64,000 nt of DNA from Mytilus trossulus (GCF_036588685.1 NC_086375.1:52088955-52152954); one strand, 5' to 3'; shown: positions 1 to 12,310, counted from the first letter of the stretch. The notes: generated from the letters alone by a model not told the origin. Made by a program: numbers and translations.

Positions 1-1130
1 GCAGTTAACTGACATGCCAGCTCCAGACCTCAATTGAACTGATTGAAAGATTATGTCTGCATCATATGAATATCAGGCACAATCCCTCCCGTTAGGTGTT
101 TAGTATCATACTATCATAAAATATATGAGAAGAACATAACCCGTGTCATGCCAACAACTGCTTTTAAATAAATATGTTTAGTTCCGATGCAAAGACCCTA
201 TAAGTGAATCCATATTAAAGCCAAAATATGCAATCTTTAATGACCTGACAAAAGTATCGTAACTATATCTCTTATTAATAAGTCTGTTTAAAGATTTTGT
301 AAGCTTTGAGGTGAATACTGACCTTTTTGTGCTTTATAAAGAATATTACAATAAAAGATTGGATGTCAAATACCTGAACGTATAAAATGTCTGCATTTTG
401 AGTTATATTTACGAATTATTTCCTTTTACCGATGATGAAAATTAGTAAATGTTTTGACTAGTTTGTGATATCGAAAACCCTGTTGTAGTAATTTTTCAGT
501 AATACATAATTTTCTCTCGCTAAAATCTAATACGTTGTTACATACAGGAGCGAATCATACAAGTTGAGATATATAAACACCACAAGATGGTGACAAGGGA
601 ACGTAACCATCTAAAATAAATAATTAACGATAGGAAATGAAAAATCATCTCTTTTATCATAAATTTTGGTATTAAAATTTCCGTTAATGTTATAGATATC
701 AAGATCAAGAAAGGGCACTGGTCATTGTTAGTATTAGCTTTATTTAAAGTAAGTTCAATAGGATAAATCTCTTTAGTATACATACTGAAGTCGTCATTAT
801 TGAGAGCCAATATATCATACAAATATCTAAAAGTATTGCTATTTTTTGGTATCAAATGTTGTTTCGTTTGGTCTTTGCTAATTTTAGTCATAAATTATAA
901 CTCATAACAATACAAAAACTGGTCCGCAATAAGTTGTGCACAGTTAGTCCCCATTGGAATTCCAATAACTTGTCGATATAAGGAATCTCCAAAGCGAACA
1001 AAAATGTTATCAAGTGAAAATTCAAGCGCACAGAATTTCAAAGCAGGTCCAATTGACATAGCTATTTTGTTTATTGCTACTGAAAAATGACCTAATAGTT
1101 ATCAAAGGTTCCAGGATTATAATTATTATA
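1..1130 (-). mobile_element. Retroelement reverse-transcriptase relic (3' part, cut by window edge)
   Basis: Minus-strand remnants of a reverse transcriptase: a frame at 891-538 starts MTKISKDQTKQHLI and contains [20 protein letters not shown] (degraded YLDDI) and YPIELTLNKANTNND. The nucleotide sequence matches 48422-49620 closely from position 1. The class is not certain; the RT type resembles Penelope-like elements common in molluscs. Several frameshifts are present. Confidence 0.75.
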
Positions 1131-1134
1131 AAGG

Positions 1135-2405
1135 AGTTTGAACAAAAGGGTGATATCATTCATTAAACAGTTTACTAAAAAAAACCTGAAAGTTTGTAAA
1201 TAACTAAATGAATACAATTAACAAACCATCTCTGGGTACCATACCATCGATTCCACCATTATAATACAGGTACAAAGAATACACGTTGATAAAAGCATCT
1301 CCTTGTTTGTACTTTTTTATTATATATGTATATGTCATACAAAAAACAAAGGAGGTGTTATATGATTAACAATAAAACAACTATCCACCAAAGTTTAAGT
1401 GAAGTGGATATAATCAATTCTAGGACATTGTTCATTTAAATAAATTAGTAAAAAACAAATGTCATTTATGACAGATGACATGATTTAGACGAAAAGGAAG
1501 ATAAGAAATGTCACTTTCAACTTATGCCATACATACTATTTGGTGAGTGAACTATCAATATAGTATTCATAATATTTTTGAGTCATGACATTTTCAATTG
1601 TCGTAGAAATGACATTTTTCTTAATAGCAGATTTTTTAGACGCAAGTTTTGTGGATTTGTTAAACACCTTAAAAAGATTGGTTTTGTTTTATTGATATTT
1701 CAACTGTTAATCTCAGAAAAAAATATCCTGTAAGACGGCGCCTTTTAATCTCTAGAGCCATTTTGTTAAACACACATTGTTTACAGCTACGATAAAGGTT
1801 TTCATTTTTATTAGTTTAAGAGTAGCGCTAGTATGTAATTTGAAAACTTTTCCATGACTTACAATCGACTAATAAGTTTGAAAGTTTGGACATGGTATTG
1901 TCTGTTTTCTTCGACTAAGTAGATTGATAAATTCTTGGTATATTCTTCTTAATTTCATGGATTTTAAGCTTAAAGATATTAGAATAAGTCATCACAGAAA
2001 AGAAGAAAATGCAATGTATGTGTAAACTTTTAGCAAACTAGATAACAATCTCATTATTTACGTGTACATACGATCCATCAGTGGAAATCGAATCAGTTAG
2101 AGCACTAAATAAAAAAAGAGTCAAAGAACATTATAAATCCGAATAGAGATTTACTAGCGTTAGTATGAATCTGTATTAGGGCAATTAAGGGTGATTTCAG
2201 TCACATTGAATAGGGGCATAATTTTGGGATAGATGTGAAAATAGTAAGAAATTACGCGAAAATCTATCCATGTTTTAAGCAACTGTTTTATGTAAATGGT
2301 TTTTCCTTGTTTTTCTTAGCATTTTTTCCATCATTATGAAAATCTGTCCCTTTTCAATATGGCTGCAACGACCGTGAAGTGATTAATTCTATATGCTGAG
2401 ACGAA
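1135..2405. other. No gene seen
   Basis: AT-rich sequence to the right of the first retroelement relic; no exon-like frame, RNA gene or recognised repeat. Confidence 0.5.
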
Positions 2406-2407
2406 AA

Positions 2408-2562
2408 GTAAAATCACAAAAATGATGAATTCCGAGGAAAATTCAAAACTGAAAAATCCTAACCAAATGCCAAAATCAAAAACTCAAACACATCAAACGA
2501 ATAAAACTATCATATTCCTGACCATGCTTTTTCTAATGTAGATAATGGTGGATTAAATCTGG
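2408..2562 (-). repeat. Dispersed repeat family B (inverted)
   Basis: Reverse complement of the family at 9360: gtaaaatcacaaaaatgatg, tccgaggaaaattcaaa, then caaacacatcaaacgaat. Confidence 0.65.
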
Positions 2563-3539
2563 TTTTGATGTTTTGTTATAATCTGCAGCTTATTTGCAAT
2601 TTGAAACATTAATCATTAGAACATATCTGTACCTTATATAGTAATATACCCGTGTTCAATTGTCATAAATCGATTAAGAAAAAACAAATCCGGGTTACAA
2701 ACCAAAACCGAGGGGAACATAATGTGAAATTGTTTTTTTTTTCTTCTTCAGATGATAACAACAATGATCAACAATTACATTTTCAAATAATGTATTTTAT
2801 GTGAGTTAGGTTTTTAAACGTAAATCATTTAATGTAAATCAACAATAATGGTTTTATAGATATTCAGAACTCGTTTATCCATTCAAATACTTAAAAAACA
2901 TATTTTAATTCGTCTGATCACAAGAAGAAAGAACTATTATGATTACACGTATTAGTAAGTATATCCTGGAATGCCTTTCTGATGGACGGTACAAGAAACA
3001 TCTCGAGTGTAACATTCCTTTTCGTTAGTCAGTTTAATGCTATTAATAGTTCTATCAACGACTTAACAATAAAAGATCGGTCGTCAGAAATTAAATCAAA
3101 CATTTTATTTTCTAGATAAGATGACAACCCCTGTAATAATTTTGGAACGTTTTTGAAAATTGTGGTATCTGTTATCCTGATTCAGTTACTTTTGTGGGCG
3201 AGCAAATGTTGCTCTTATGAAATGCAGCTTTATTAGAACACATTTAATTTAAAATTGTAATATGTAAAACTTAGATTTCATTTGATGTTACTAAAAGAAC
3301 GTCGCCGTGAACATCGTTTGTGATGGCAAAGTTGACATCGGGTCTTGTTTTTGTTAACATTGTGTCATTTTGTTGAGGTCTTGACTATCACAAAAACACA
3401 ATTACTAATTTGCAATAAACACTATATAAAAAAAGGGTTGGATAATACACAAATCGAAACTCCAAAATCAATCAGGGACAATAAAACCATGCCAAAAAAT
3501 GTATATAAGATGGTTTAATCAAAAGTCAATAGATATAAT

Positions 3540-3545
3540 TTATTG
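3540..3545 (-). promoter_or_regulatory. Poly(A) signal overlapping the stop codon, tandem copy 1
   Basis: Minus strand reads CCAATAAATTATATC: the stop TAA of the last codons CAA TAA lies inside the hexamer AATAAA. The same arrangement (CCAATAAATGATATC) is at 11594 in copy 2, so it is shared; use as a real polyadenylation signal is inferred. Confidence 0.45.
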
Positions 3546-6500
3546 GTTTATGCAGTTGTGTGTCACACACAACAGAAAAATCAGTAACATCAATGATAAT
3601 GTCATGACACTGGCATCCTGTTTGTGTACTAATATCCATTTGTAGAAGTTGTAGTTAACTACTTTGGCTTTTGCTGTGCGTTTGTTCCTGCAACACTCAT
3701 CCGCTATATAAAGTAGAAACAAATGAGAGAAAGCGAAGGTGTTCATATTTTAAAACTACAAAATATTGGACATTGCTAATTCACATTGAATTTTGCAAAT
3801 GAAAATTTTCAAGTTTACATCTGGGTCTAACCAAAACACTGCAAGCAGTAAGTTGAATTTATGATATTGTTATTCGTCTAGTCCAAGTTTTTGTGCAATT
3901 AGTTATAGATAAAATCAGTGTTAAACTAAATATCAAAATAGACAAATACCATTATCAAAAGGGTATTGTTGTAAATGCAAATCAGTTACATTTTTTTACT
4001 TACTATCTTAGTTAATCAGAAAAGCACTTATTTGTATTATTAAAATATTTCAAACGAAAAAGATATGAATCACAGGTAAAGAACCAGTTATCGCCAATTA
4101 CAAATGAATTAGCACAATTATCATTGGCTTTTTATATATTCGGCTATATCGTTCCTGATGAAAGAAAGTCCAGTAAGGCGCTTCGGGCGCATGCATTTAT
4201 AACCTGTTATTTTCATTTTTACCAGTACTTGGTCGAAACTTCTGCTGGTTGACCCTTAGTCCCCAAGGGAATCATCACCTATGTAAATAGTACTTTGGTA
4301 CTGACAAAATTTGTAACAAACCTTTAAAAGAAAGTTTGTTTCTAAATTTTGAAATTATAACCAATCTAAGGTTTTTACTCCCTGAGGCACAATCAAATTA
4401 AGACGATATAAGATGGATTCTAATGCAACAACGTTTGTAACGTTCATTTTGATTGGATATCGTCACTTTTTTACATGGCATCAATTGACATATGATGCTA
4501 TTGGACGTACGGGCAAGCGCAGACGGCATATGACAGATTTAAAATACATGTTTTAACATTGCTTTCTGTCAGTTTCATTAGAATGGAGATAACAATATTG
4601 TATATTGCTAACGCGTAGCCAGTTAACTTAATTTGCGACCATCAAATCCCCGATTGATGCCGTCGGAGCTTAAAATACAAAACAGTTATTTCCTAATTTG
4701 AATATTTTTAGGTCCTTTTTGGTTAAATAGCTCTTCAACTATATCGGTTCTTTTACATCATTGCCATATAAATATTATACTATGAGTGTTCCCAATGAAA
4801 GTAAATCCACAAAGCGCGTCTGACACATGCAATTTATTATGTGTTCTATTCATGTTTTACCAGTTAATATCTCTTTAAGCCCTAATGTATAAACGATTGA
4901 GTTTCAATTTTGACAATCCACCCAATTTCTTCTGTTCTTGCTCGACAATCAAAATATGACATTGATGTTTAAGATAGAATAAAATTCTAAATGAAATAAA
5001 AGTTATTGGATACATTTATGAATTACAGTATCTGGTCATCGCTACACTTGGTACCAAAAACATATATAAACAAAACCATCACAGTACGGGCTAATGATAG
5101 GAGTGTAAGATCCCGTCCAAAGTTTTAAGCCTATCCCTTATCTAAAAAGAATATTCTATAATAAAAAAAATTAATTAAGAACGTTTACTGGTAATAATCA
5201 AGTACTCAGATGAATAGTAGAAATACCAGCTTGTAATTACAAAAAAAAATCATAATTTCTACGTAGAATATTATTCAAAATTGTAATGTTCAATATATTT
5301 TGTCGTTCATCATGATTTGATAAATTCATCGCGGCAACTTTCAAATCCTTCCAAAGACCAGCAATTATAACGCTGATAACATCATTATGTGTCTGTTATG
5401 TGTACAAACGGTAAAACATATATACTATTAAAACTGTTCTTTGTTCAAATTCAAGATGTTTATAAGCTCCCCACTTTTTGATAATATGAATTTGATAGTG
5501 AAGATGATCAGTATTACCTTGATATCGTCTTTATTCCGAGGCTCATTTATAATTCGTTGCTCTTGCATGCTAAAGTACTGTCTATCTTTAGAATTTTGGT
5601 GGTTTGAAGGCATCATATAATAATTGTCCGACAGAATCTAAATATAGAATACATAAATGTTGATAAAAACAAATACAAATATGTAATATTGTTATTTTGT
5701 GCATTAAGTTTTTCCTTAATTTCTTAAGCGTGTACATTTCTTAGATCTTCTAGTTTCTGTAGATTCCCTTTCAATAAAGTTAACTCGGATATAAGAGATG
5801 CAAGCATTTCTGTGCACTCACACCACATATTTCAGCAGACAGTCAGTATTCCAACGAGTACTAATTGTGTACCTTTACTACCGATTCAAATGAAGCGGAA
5901 TTATTAAATAGCTCTTTTATAGTCAAAAAGACAAAAACAAATTGATCTTTTCAATTTTTTTCTCTTCATTTCTAGACATATATTGAAAATGATGTCCTAT
6001 CATTTGATTAATCACATTTTATAGTGAGTGCTTGCATATTATATATCCTTGTGACCTTGAGAGAAAGGGAATCTACCAAAACTATAAGGTCTCTTTGCAG
6101 GTGTGTACTTTAACACATAAACTGTTGTTCCAACATAGCCATGAGGATGAACGATATTGAAACAAGCACTTGGTTTTAAACGAAAAAATATAGGGTTCTT
6201 AACTCACTAACGAAATGTTTTTAATTTAAGGCCGTGTTCACAGTGACATAAACTCGGTGTTGTGTTAGTGTAACAAACACATAAACTAAACATAATTACG
6301 TTCCCATTGATAAAACTCAATGTTTTCATGTAGTTTAAATCATGTTTTGTCTACATGCAGTCGATAGTCGATGTAGGCCTTGTGTAGGTTAAGTGTTCAC
6401 AAAACTAGGCATTCAGAACTTTACTTTTCCCATGTTTATTTAAAATAGAAACAATCTTTATATAAAATTGATACTTATAACACTTATTAATAAAGCTGTT

Positions 6501-8188
6501 TACAGAAATATTAGTCTAAACTTGATATATTTATTTGTTATAAAAAAATTTACTTTACGTAGCCTTATTAGCCCCTAATCAAGACTCCTCCATCATCATT
6601 GCCACATCATCATTGCCGAACAGATAATTCATTTGAAAAGGTCTTCCCAAATCGATTGAACGTACACACTGACCGAAATATTTGCCACCGTCTTGATACT
6701 CAAAATACGATTCACTTATAAATTTGCATTACTGAAAAAAGGGTGAGGTTAATAGTTTGTTTGTGTAGTATTTACGATCCTTAAAAAATACAATTAGAAA
6801 TAAAAAAAAATAAACATAACCCCCCCTCCCTTTGCCAAATATTCCTCGGAGAAAAAATACCATTTGAAACAAACAGAAAAGATAGAAATGTAGTGATCCT
6901 TAACATCGCAATTATTTTTCTTCGTCTGTGAGCACGCTGATGGCGAGCCTACGTTTTCAATGCGTATTCGAGACATCTTTAAACTACTGCACATCATCCA
7001 AGATGACTTTTTTAAAGGTGCAACCATTTTACTTTAAAAAAAAGGGGGTTCCGAGTCAGAGTTTATAATTAGTTTTTTTTCTCGACGGTACCAATTCAAT
7101 GATATATGGGGAAACTTTGGATTCAGAATATTTGTTCATTCTAATCATATGAATGACCCAATTTTTTTTAATCAAATTGTGAAAAAATCCATACTCCTTT
7201 TTTGTAAAGTCAAATGGTCGTTCCCTAACTGCTAGAAAAGTTGTTCGAAAATTTGAATTCGGTTCAACGTTATGAATATTTAAATGACATATAGTTTATA
7301 AATGTGAACAAATCTTAGGTACAGGTAGCTAAACAAGGTGTATAGATGTGAACAAATTTAATGTGAAACTAGTGTATATTACATTAAACCAAATGTAAAC
7401 ATTTTTACTGTACATGGCGTTTGGTGTGAACACGGCCTAAGATCTTGAAATACCGGAATAGTCGTATAGTCGTCTAATGTGCACCATTTTTGTCCTATAG
7501 CGATTGTGGAATTTGGCTGCGTGCAAGTGATGATTTGTATGGCTTTTTGATGCATGTGTAGGAGTAGATGTTCAACTGTCGACGCACGCGGTCTCGCTTT
7601 TTTTTTAGCTTCTGTTTTGTTACATTGAAATTTCTTCTTGATCAATTTCTGATGTAAATTATTTGCGGCAAAATTAGCCTTATATCTGAATGCAACTGTC
7701 ATATACTTGTTCCGCAATGAAAACCTCTGACTAAAAATCTATGCTTGATTTTGTAAATTTACAGATATTGAATATACTTACCGAGGTATACGGTTCAGTC
7801 TTTAATTTAACTGACATAGACGGTGGATTTGCACTAAATCGTCTCTAAAATGTAATAAAGAAACCAGTAAGTAATTCAAAAAAACTGAATGAACTTTCTT
7901 TCATTCACTCGCTACTGATTAGTCACAGGCACTCGTCTCAATTTTTTTCTGTCCTATATACCATTATTAGTTATATAAAGGTATATAAATCAAAAAATTC
8001 TGAGACGAGTGCCTGTGTGATTAGTCTTATGTGACTAACCTCGTTTATGATGTACTTCATTATAAACATAGTACACTTTTTGATGTTTTATGAATACAAA
8101 ATGGCATATCCGTCAAAATAATCGTAAACAAATCTTAAAGTGCATGACTTACCATATCTGGATACCAAACGACCGATTCCGCCATCAT
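3540..8188 (-). CDS. Unknown six-exon gene, tandem copy 1 (191 aa)
   Basis: Family not recognised. Join (minus): 8188-8153, 7844-7782, 7516-7454, 5637-5518, 5392-5263, 3703-3540; 576 nt, all GT..AG, phases 0,0,0,0,1. It starts MMAESVVWYPDM; exon 3 contains LDDYTTIP; exon 4 contains SDNYYMMPSN and NKDDIK; exon 5 contains AGLWKDLK. Exon 6 contains RNKRTAKAK, then a hydrophobic stretch at residues 170-185 (VMTLSLMLLIFLLCVT) six residues before the stop. With no signal peptide, a tail-anchored protein is possible (inference). The support is the second copy 8.0-8.9 kb away, where exons 1-4 have identical length, phase and splice sites and exon 6 keeps its frame and stop. In exon 2, five of eight differences are silent. 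Exon 3 and the exon 5 donor (CTAC|gtagaa) are the least certain. A 1.2-kb insertion sits just past exon 3. Confidence 0.6.
6230..7437. mobile_element. 1,208-bp inverted-repeat element with TAA target duplication (PIF/Harbinger-like)
   Basis: Ends GGCCGTGTTCACA and its inverted copy, flanked by TAA at 6227-6229 and 7438-7440. The other duplication unit has the empty site, a single TAA at about 16306 just before gatcttgaagtacc. A 3-bp TAA/TTA duplication is typical of PIF/Harbinger transposons (established). Inside, a minus-strand frame at about 6693-6587 ends in MNYLFGNDDVAMMMEES and stop, and another lies at 7027-6794; both look like remnants and neither is recognised as a transposase. Confidence 0.75.
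7924..8017. mobile_element. 94-bp hAT-like MITE with 8-bp target duplication
   Basis: Ends CACAGGCACTCGTCTCA and its inverted copy; flanked by TGATTAGT at 7916-7923 and 8018-8025. The matching intron 1 position of the other duplication unit (about 16750) has only one GATTAGT and no insert. An 8-bp duplication fits the hAT superfamily. Confidence 0.8.
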
Positions 8189-9359
8189 AAAAACGCATAC
8201 ACAAAAAAGAATGCTATATGAGCGCAGAACCATATTATTGTTGGTACGTGAATTTCGTTTGTACTGAAAAATTATATTTAAATGACATTTATAACACGGA
8301 TATTATTCAATTCGATAACAGAAAGCTAAAAAAAAATTATGCTAATCAAACAAGTTTTTGTAGATAATTCTCTAATATGAATTACGAATTATCAAGAGAG
8401 TCTGGGACATATAATAGCAAAAAATCACAGTCCTCCATTTATTAGTCTTACATTTTTATCCAAATCAAATTAAATCAAACGTTTTGATGATTTATCATTT
8501 GACATAATAATATTATAAGCATCTGTGGTCTTTTAAAACAAATGGCACATACAAACATATTTGAGATGACTTGCAGTGTCTTTGCTTTTAATTTGATTGT
8601 AGTTGTTTTTTTCTGTGTATGTATTGATTGTGTAATATGTATTCATACCCGAATCCTTTATATATATATATATATTATATACACAAGACATATACTATGC
8701 GAACACCATTCTAAAGGAAAAACTGGCAGCATGCTGAGTAGTGAACCAAATACAAAACCAAACATTCCTAAAGATTAATCAGATACAAGGAAATGGTTCA
8801 GTAGAGACAACCGAAAGAATTTCGTGTCAAAAACAACAAATTTGCACAAACATTTAACCAAAGTCATATAACAATGGGAAATATCATTTAGACTGGCTAT
8901 TATTAAAAAATTAAGCACGCTACAAAAAGGAAGACATAATCAAGACGATGCGAGAGTCAACTGTCATCTTGTATATTTAACTACTTATAGAATATATTCT
9001 ATACTAACACACAATAAAACATCAAGCGTTGTCAAATTTCAAATATGTTTTCAGGCGCAGCAGATATTTTGAAATGCAACTTACAATAAAATCGATATGT
9101 GCAACTTACGACAACAGAGTTGTTAGGGTAAATAGATATGCTAATCTTAAAATTTCTCTAAATACCTTCGATAGTGTCGCATACTAAATTTTATCCAGAA
9201 AATGTCACCATAACTTACTGCATTGGATGTCAGCATGACTAATTCATAGATATCAAAGCGTCTGTGAATTTGGGGGCGACATAAAGTACAAACCAGTATG
9301 ATCAGGCGCTTTACTAACTAGACATCCGTTGACATTTTTACTCTTTGGGTATGTTTGTT

Positions 9360-9605
9360 TTGTTCATACATCGTTGACAATGTAATGGAATTTGATGCGA
9401 CTGTCATACAAGTGAGAGGTTTAGCTAGCTATAAAACCAGGTTCAATCCACCATTTTCTACATTAGAAAATGCCTGTACCAAGTCAGGAATATGACAGTT
9501 GTTATCCATTCGTTTGATGTGTTTGGACTTTTGATTTTGCCTTTTGATTTTGGATTTTCCTTTTTGAATTTTCCTCGGAGTTCGGTATTTTTGTGTTTTT
9601 ACTTT
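9360..9605 (+). repeat. Dispersed repeat family B
   Basis: Carries gaatatgacagttgttatcc, attcgtttgatgtgtttgg and ttttcctcggagttcggta. Nearly identical to 18366-18602. Confidence 0.7.
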
Positions 9606-9714
9606 TTACTAAGACCATTGTATTTTTTAACAATTATCACCTACCCGGTAGTCAGTACTTATGTGCTGACATGAATTATCATTGATATACTAGAAGTTAT
9701 ATTTATAAATTTTA

Positions 9715-9945
9715 CAAAACTTCTAATTTTTGAAATGCTAAGGTTTTTCTACCTTAGGAATGGATCATCTTAACTATGTTTGGCAAAACGTTCAGGCATT
9801 TTGGTCCTCATTTCTTTTCAACTTCGTATTTTATTTGGCCTTTCTAACATTCTTGAATTCGAGCGTCACTGATGAGTCTTTTGTAGACGAAACGCGCGTC
9901 TGGCGTATATGCAAAATTTAGTCCTGGTATCTATGATGAGTTTAT
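9715..9945 (+). repeat. Dispersed SINE-like repeat family C
   Basis: Carries gagcgtcactgatgagtctt, gtagacgaaacgcgcgtctg and tggtatctatgatgag. This conserved core is known from mussel genomes; SINE nature is inferred and no Pol III head is visible. Confidence 0.65.
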
Positions 9946-10186
9946 TTATCGCACTTTTGTTGCATCGTTTCCCCACTTTTTCATGTGCATGTCTTGTTGC
10001 AAATTCATTTAAAAAATTCAACCCTCTACTGTTAAAATGATACATATGGTGAACTATGCATTTGAAGCACGTCTGAGTTTCTTCTACTTATAGGATACTA
10101 CTCTCATATTAATACGTTTATACCAACACGATTAACTTCATTGGATACAAAAAGGTAGTTATATAAATACGGATATTTCTTAGAAA

Positions 10187-10316
10187 TGACGGTCATCCTT
10201 TAAAAGTTACGGTCGTCATTTACAAATTACGGTCATATTAAAACCAATTACGGCCACCCTTGTTATGAATAGCTGATTCTGTTACGGTCATCTCGATTGT
10301 GATTTACGGTCATCTT
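10187..10316. repeat. Degenerate ~20-bp array of TTACGGTCATC
   Basis: Copies start near 10187, 10207, 10227, 10248, 10282 and 10304, with a seventh at about 10515. The core acggtcatc is kept while the spacer varies. A minisatellite is the simplest reading. Confidence 0.65.
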
Positions 10317-10845
10317 AGCGATTTTTTTAAATCGGAATTCCTGTTTCATGCACATTTCTCGGTAATAATTAGTGATTTCCTTGTGAATCTTTTATAAAAT
10401 TACATCGTTGAAATATATGATTTGTAAAGAAAATGATATAGAAACACTTTAACAGACAGGACAGATACTGACCTAATTTTTCATCCGAAATCTTGGGATG
10501 ACCATGAATGCAGGTACGGTCATCAGCTTTACCCCCAGCGAATAATTACATTTTTAATAATGTCTTTTATGTGAAATAGGTTTTTAAACGTAAATCATTT
10601 AATGTAAATCTACAATAATGGCATTGGAGATATTCATGACTCGTTTATCCATTCAAATACTTTTACAAAAAATATTTTAATTCGTCTGATCACTAGAAGA
10701 AGGAACCATTATGATTATACTGGATTAGTAAGTATATCCTGGTAGCCCTTTCTGCTGGACGGCGCAAGAAGTATCTCGAGTTAAATATCACTTTTCATTT
10801 GTCAGTGTGATACTATTATTAGTTATATCAACGGCAGAACAATAA

Positions 10846-10968
10846 AAAGTAAAATCACCAAAATACTGAACTCAGAGGAAAATCAATTCGGAAAGTCCAT
10901 AATCACATGGCAAAATCAAATAACAAAACACATCAAAAACGAATGGACAAGAACTGTCATATTTCTGA
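10846..10968 (-). repeat. Dispersed repeat family B (inverted)
   Basis: Same family, inserted between aacaataaaa and atcggtcgtcag; unit 1 shows the uninterrupted site at about 3066-3085. Confidence 0.65.
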
Positions 10969-11592
10969 TCGGTCGTCAGAAATAAAACTAAAACTTTTAT
11001 TTTCTAGATAAGATGACAACGCCTGTAAGAATTTTGGAACGTCTTTGAAAATTGTGATATCTGTTATCCTGTTTCAGTAAGTTCTATGGCCAAGCAAACA
11101 TTGCGCGTATAAAATGCAGGATCATTAGAACATATCTTAGTTAAAATTGTAATATGTAAAATATAGGTTGCATTTGATGCTTATACTCAAAGAACGAACA
11201 TCGCCGGTGTTTGTGATGGCAAAGTTGACATCGGGTCTTGTTTTTGTTTATTTTTTTCATTTTGTTTAGGTCTTGACTGTCATAACTAAAATATCACAAT
11301 TAATAATGTACAATACGAAGGAAAAAAACGAATACATTTCATAAATTTTATGCGTCCGAAGCGCTTTTTCTGGATTAACCTCAAAGCCGAATATTTGAAA
11401 AGGAACATATGATGCGGTATAATCTATGAAATTGTCAACGATTTTAAACACTATACAAAAAAAGTAGGCGATGATACCAAAGGAATCGTTGAAACTTAGA
11501 AAATCAATGAGAGACAATAAAATCATGAAAAAAAATGAAATATGCAATTTTTAATTATATACAATGAATAATTACAAGTATCATAGATATCA

Positions 11593-11598
11593 TTTATT
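11593..11598 (-). promoter_or_regulatory. Poly(A) signal overlapping the stop codon, tandem copy 2
   Basis: AATAAA on the minus strand containing the stop codon of exon 6, as in copy 1. Confidence 0.45.
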
Positions 11599-12114
11599 GG
11601 TCTATACAGTTGTATGTCACACACAACAGTAAAATCTGTAACATTAATGATAATATCATGACACTGGCATCTTGTTTGTGTACTACTATCCATTTGTTTT
11701 CTCCGTTGGCTTTTGCTGCGCGTTTGTTCCTCCAATCCGCTATATAAAACAGAAACAAATAAAAGTAAGCAAAGGTGTTTATATTTTAAAACTACAAGAG
11801 ATTGGACATTGCTAGCTTACATTGAATTTTGCAACTGAAACACGTCATGATTACATCTTGACCTAATCAATAAGTAGCAAGCAGTAAGTCGAATTTATTA
11901 TATTGTAATTCGTCTTGTCCTAAAGTTTGTGCGATAAGTAACACACGAGATATGTGCTGAACTTAATATTGAAGTAGACAAATACAATTATCAATATACT
12001 ATTGTTGAAGAAACTATTTTAAGGTATGCAAGATCAATGATATTTGTGTACTAATTATTTTTGCAAAACAAAAAATGTAATTTATACATTCTAAACAAAA
12101 AATATAATAACTGG

Positions 12115-12310
12115 TTGGAAACCAGCTATATATAGATTCTTACATTGATACAAGTGGATTATCGGATTTATCCAATCGAGATAGTTAAATTATCAATTTT
12201 AAAGTCCGAGCCGCCTCGGCGAGGACTTTAAAATTTATAATTTAAATATCGAGATTGGATAAATCCGATAATCCACGAGTAACTATGTAAGAATCTGTTT
12301 CTCTAATGAT
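12115..12310. mobile_element. Hairpin foldback element
   Basis: Near-perfect palindrome. Arms with gtggattatcggatttatcc (12152-12171) and its inverse (12256-12275) extend outward to agattcttaca / tgtaagaatct and inward to a GC-rich loop around gagccgcctcggcgag. A MITE-like foldback, present only in duplication unit 2. Confidence 0.7.

Larger units (their letters stand above)
2771..9305. repeat. Direct duplication, unit 1
   Basis: Aligns by eye with 10540-18050 in the same orientation. Anchors: 2784/10553, 3316/11209, 5637/14236, 7844/16666, 8542/17288 and 9280/18005. The offset drifts from 7.8 to 8.8 kb because each unit has its own insertions. Exons, introns and flanks are all covered, so this is a genomic duplication and not retroposition. 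Confidence 0.85.

Noticed and set aside
6794..7027. 77-codon minus-strand frame as transposase
   Set aside because: Inside the TAA-flanked element, but no recognisable DDE or Myb motif; noted only as a possible remnant.
7517..7717. Upstream extension of exon 3 of tandem copy 1 (112-codon open frame)
   Set aside because: The matching stretch in copy 2 has stops and a 13-base length difference, so only the 63-nt part after CAG|CCA is kept as exon.
8542..8778. Plus-strand frame starting MAHTNIFEMT, also at 17288
   Set aside because: Shared only because the region is duplicated; indels shift the frame after about ten codons and the rest is low-complexity.
9492..9674. 60-codon plus-strand frame
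   Set aside because: Lies in a dispersed family B repeat whose other copies are in the opposite orientation.
11266..11547. 93-codon minus-strand frame
   Set aside because: Spans a repeat insertion (11307-11448) that is absent from the other duplication unit; the frame is accidental.
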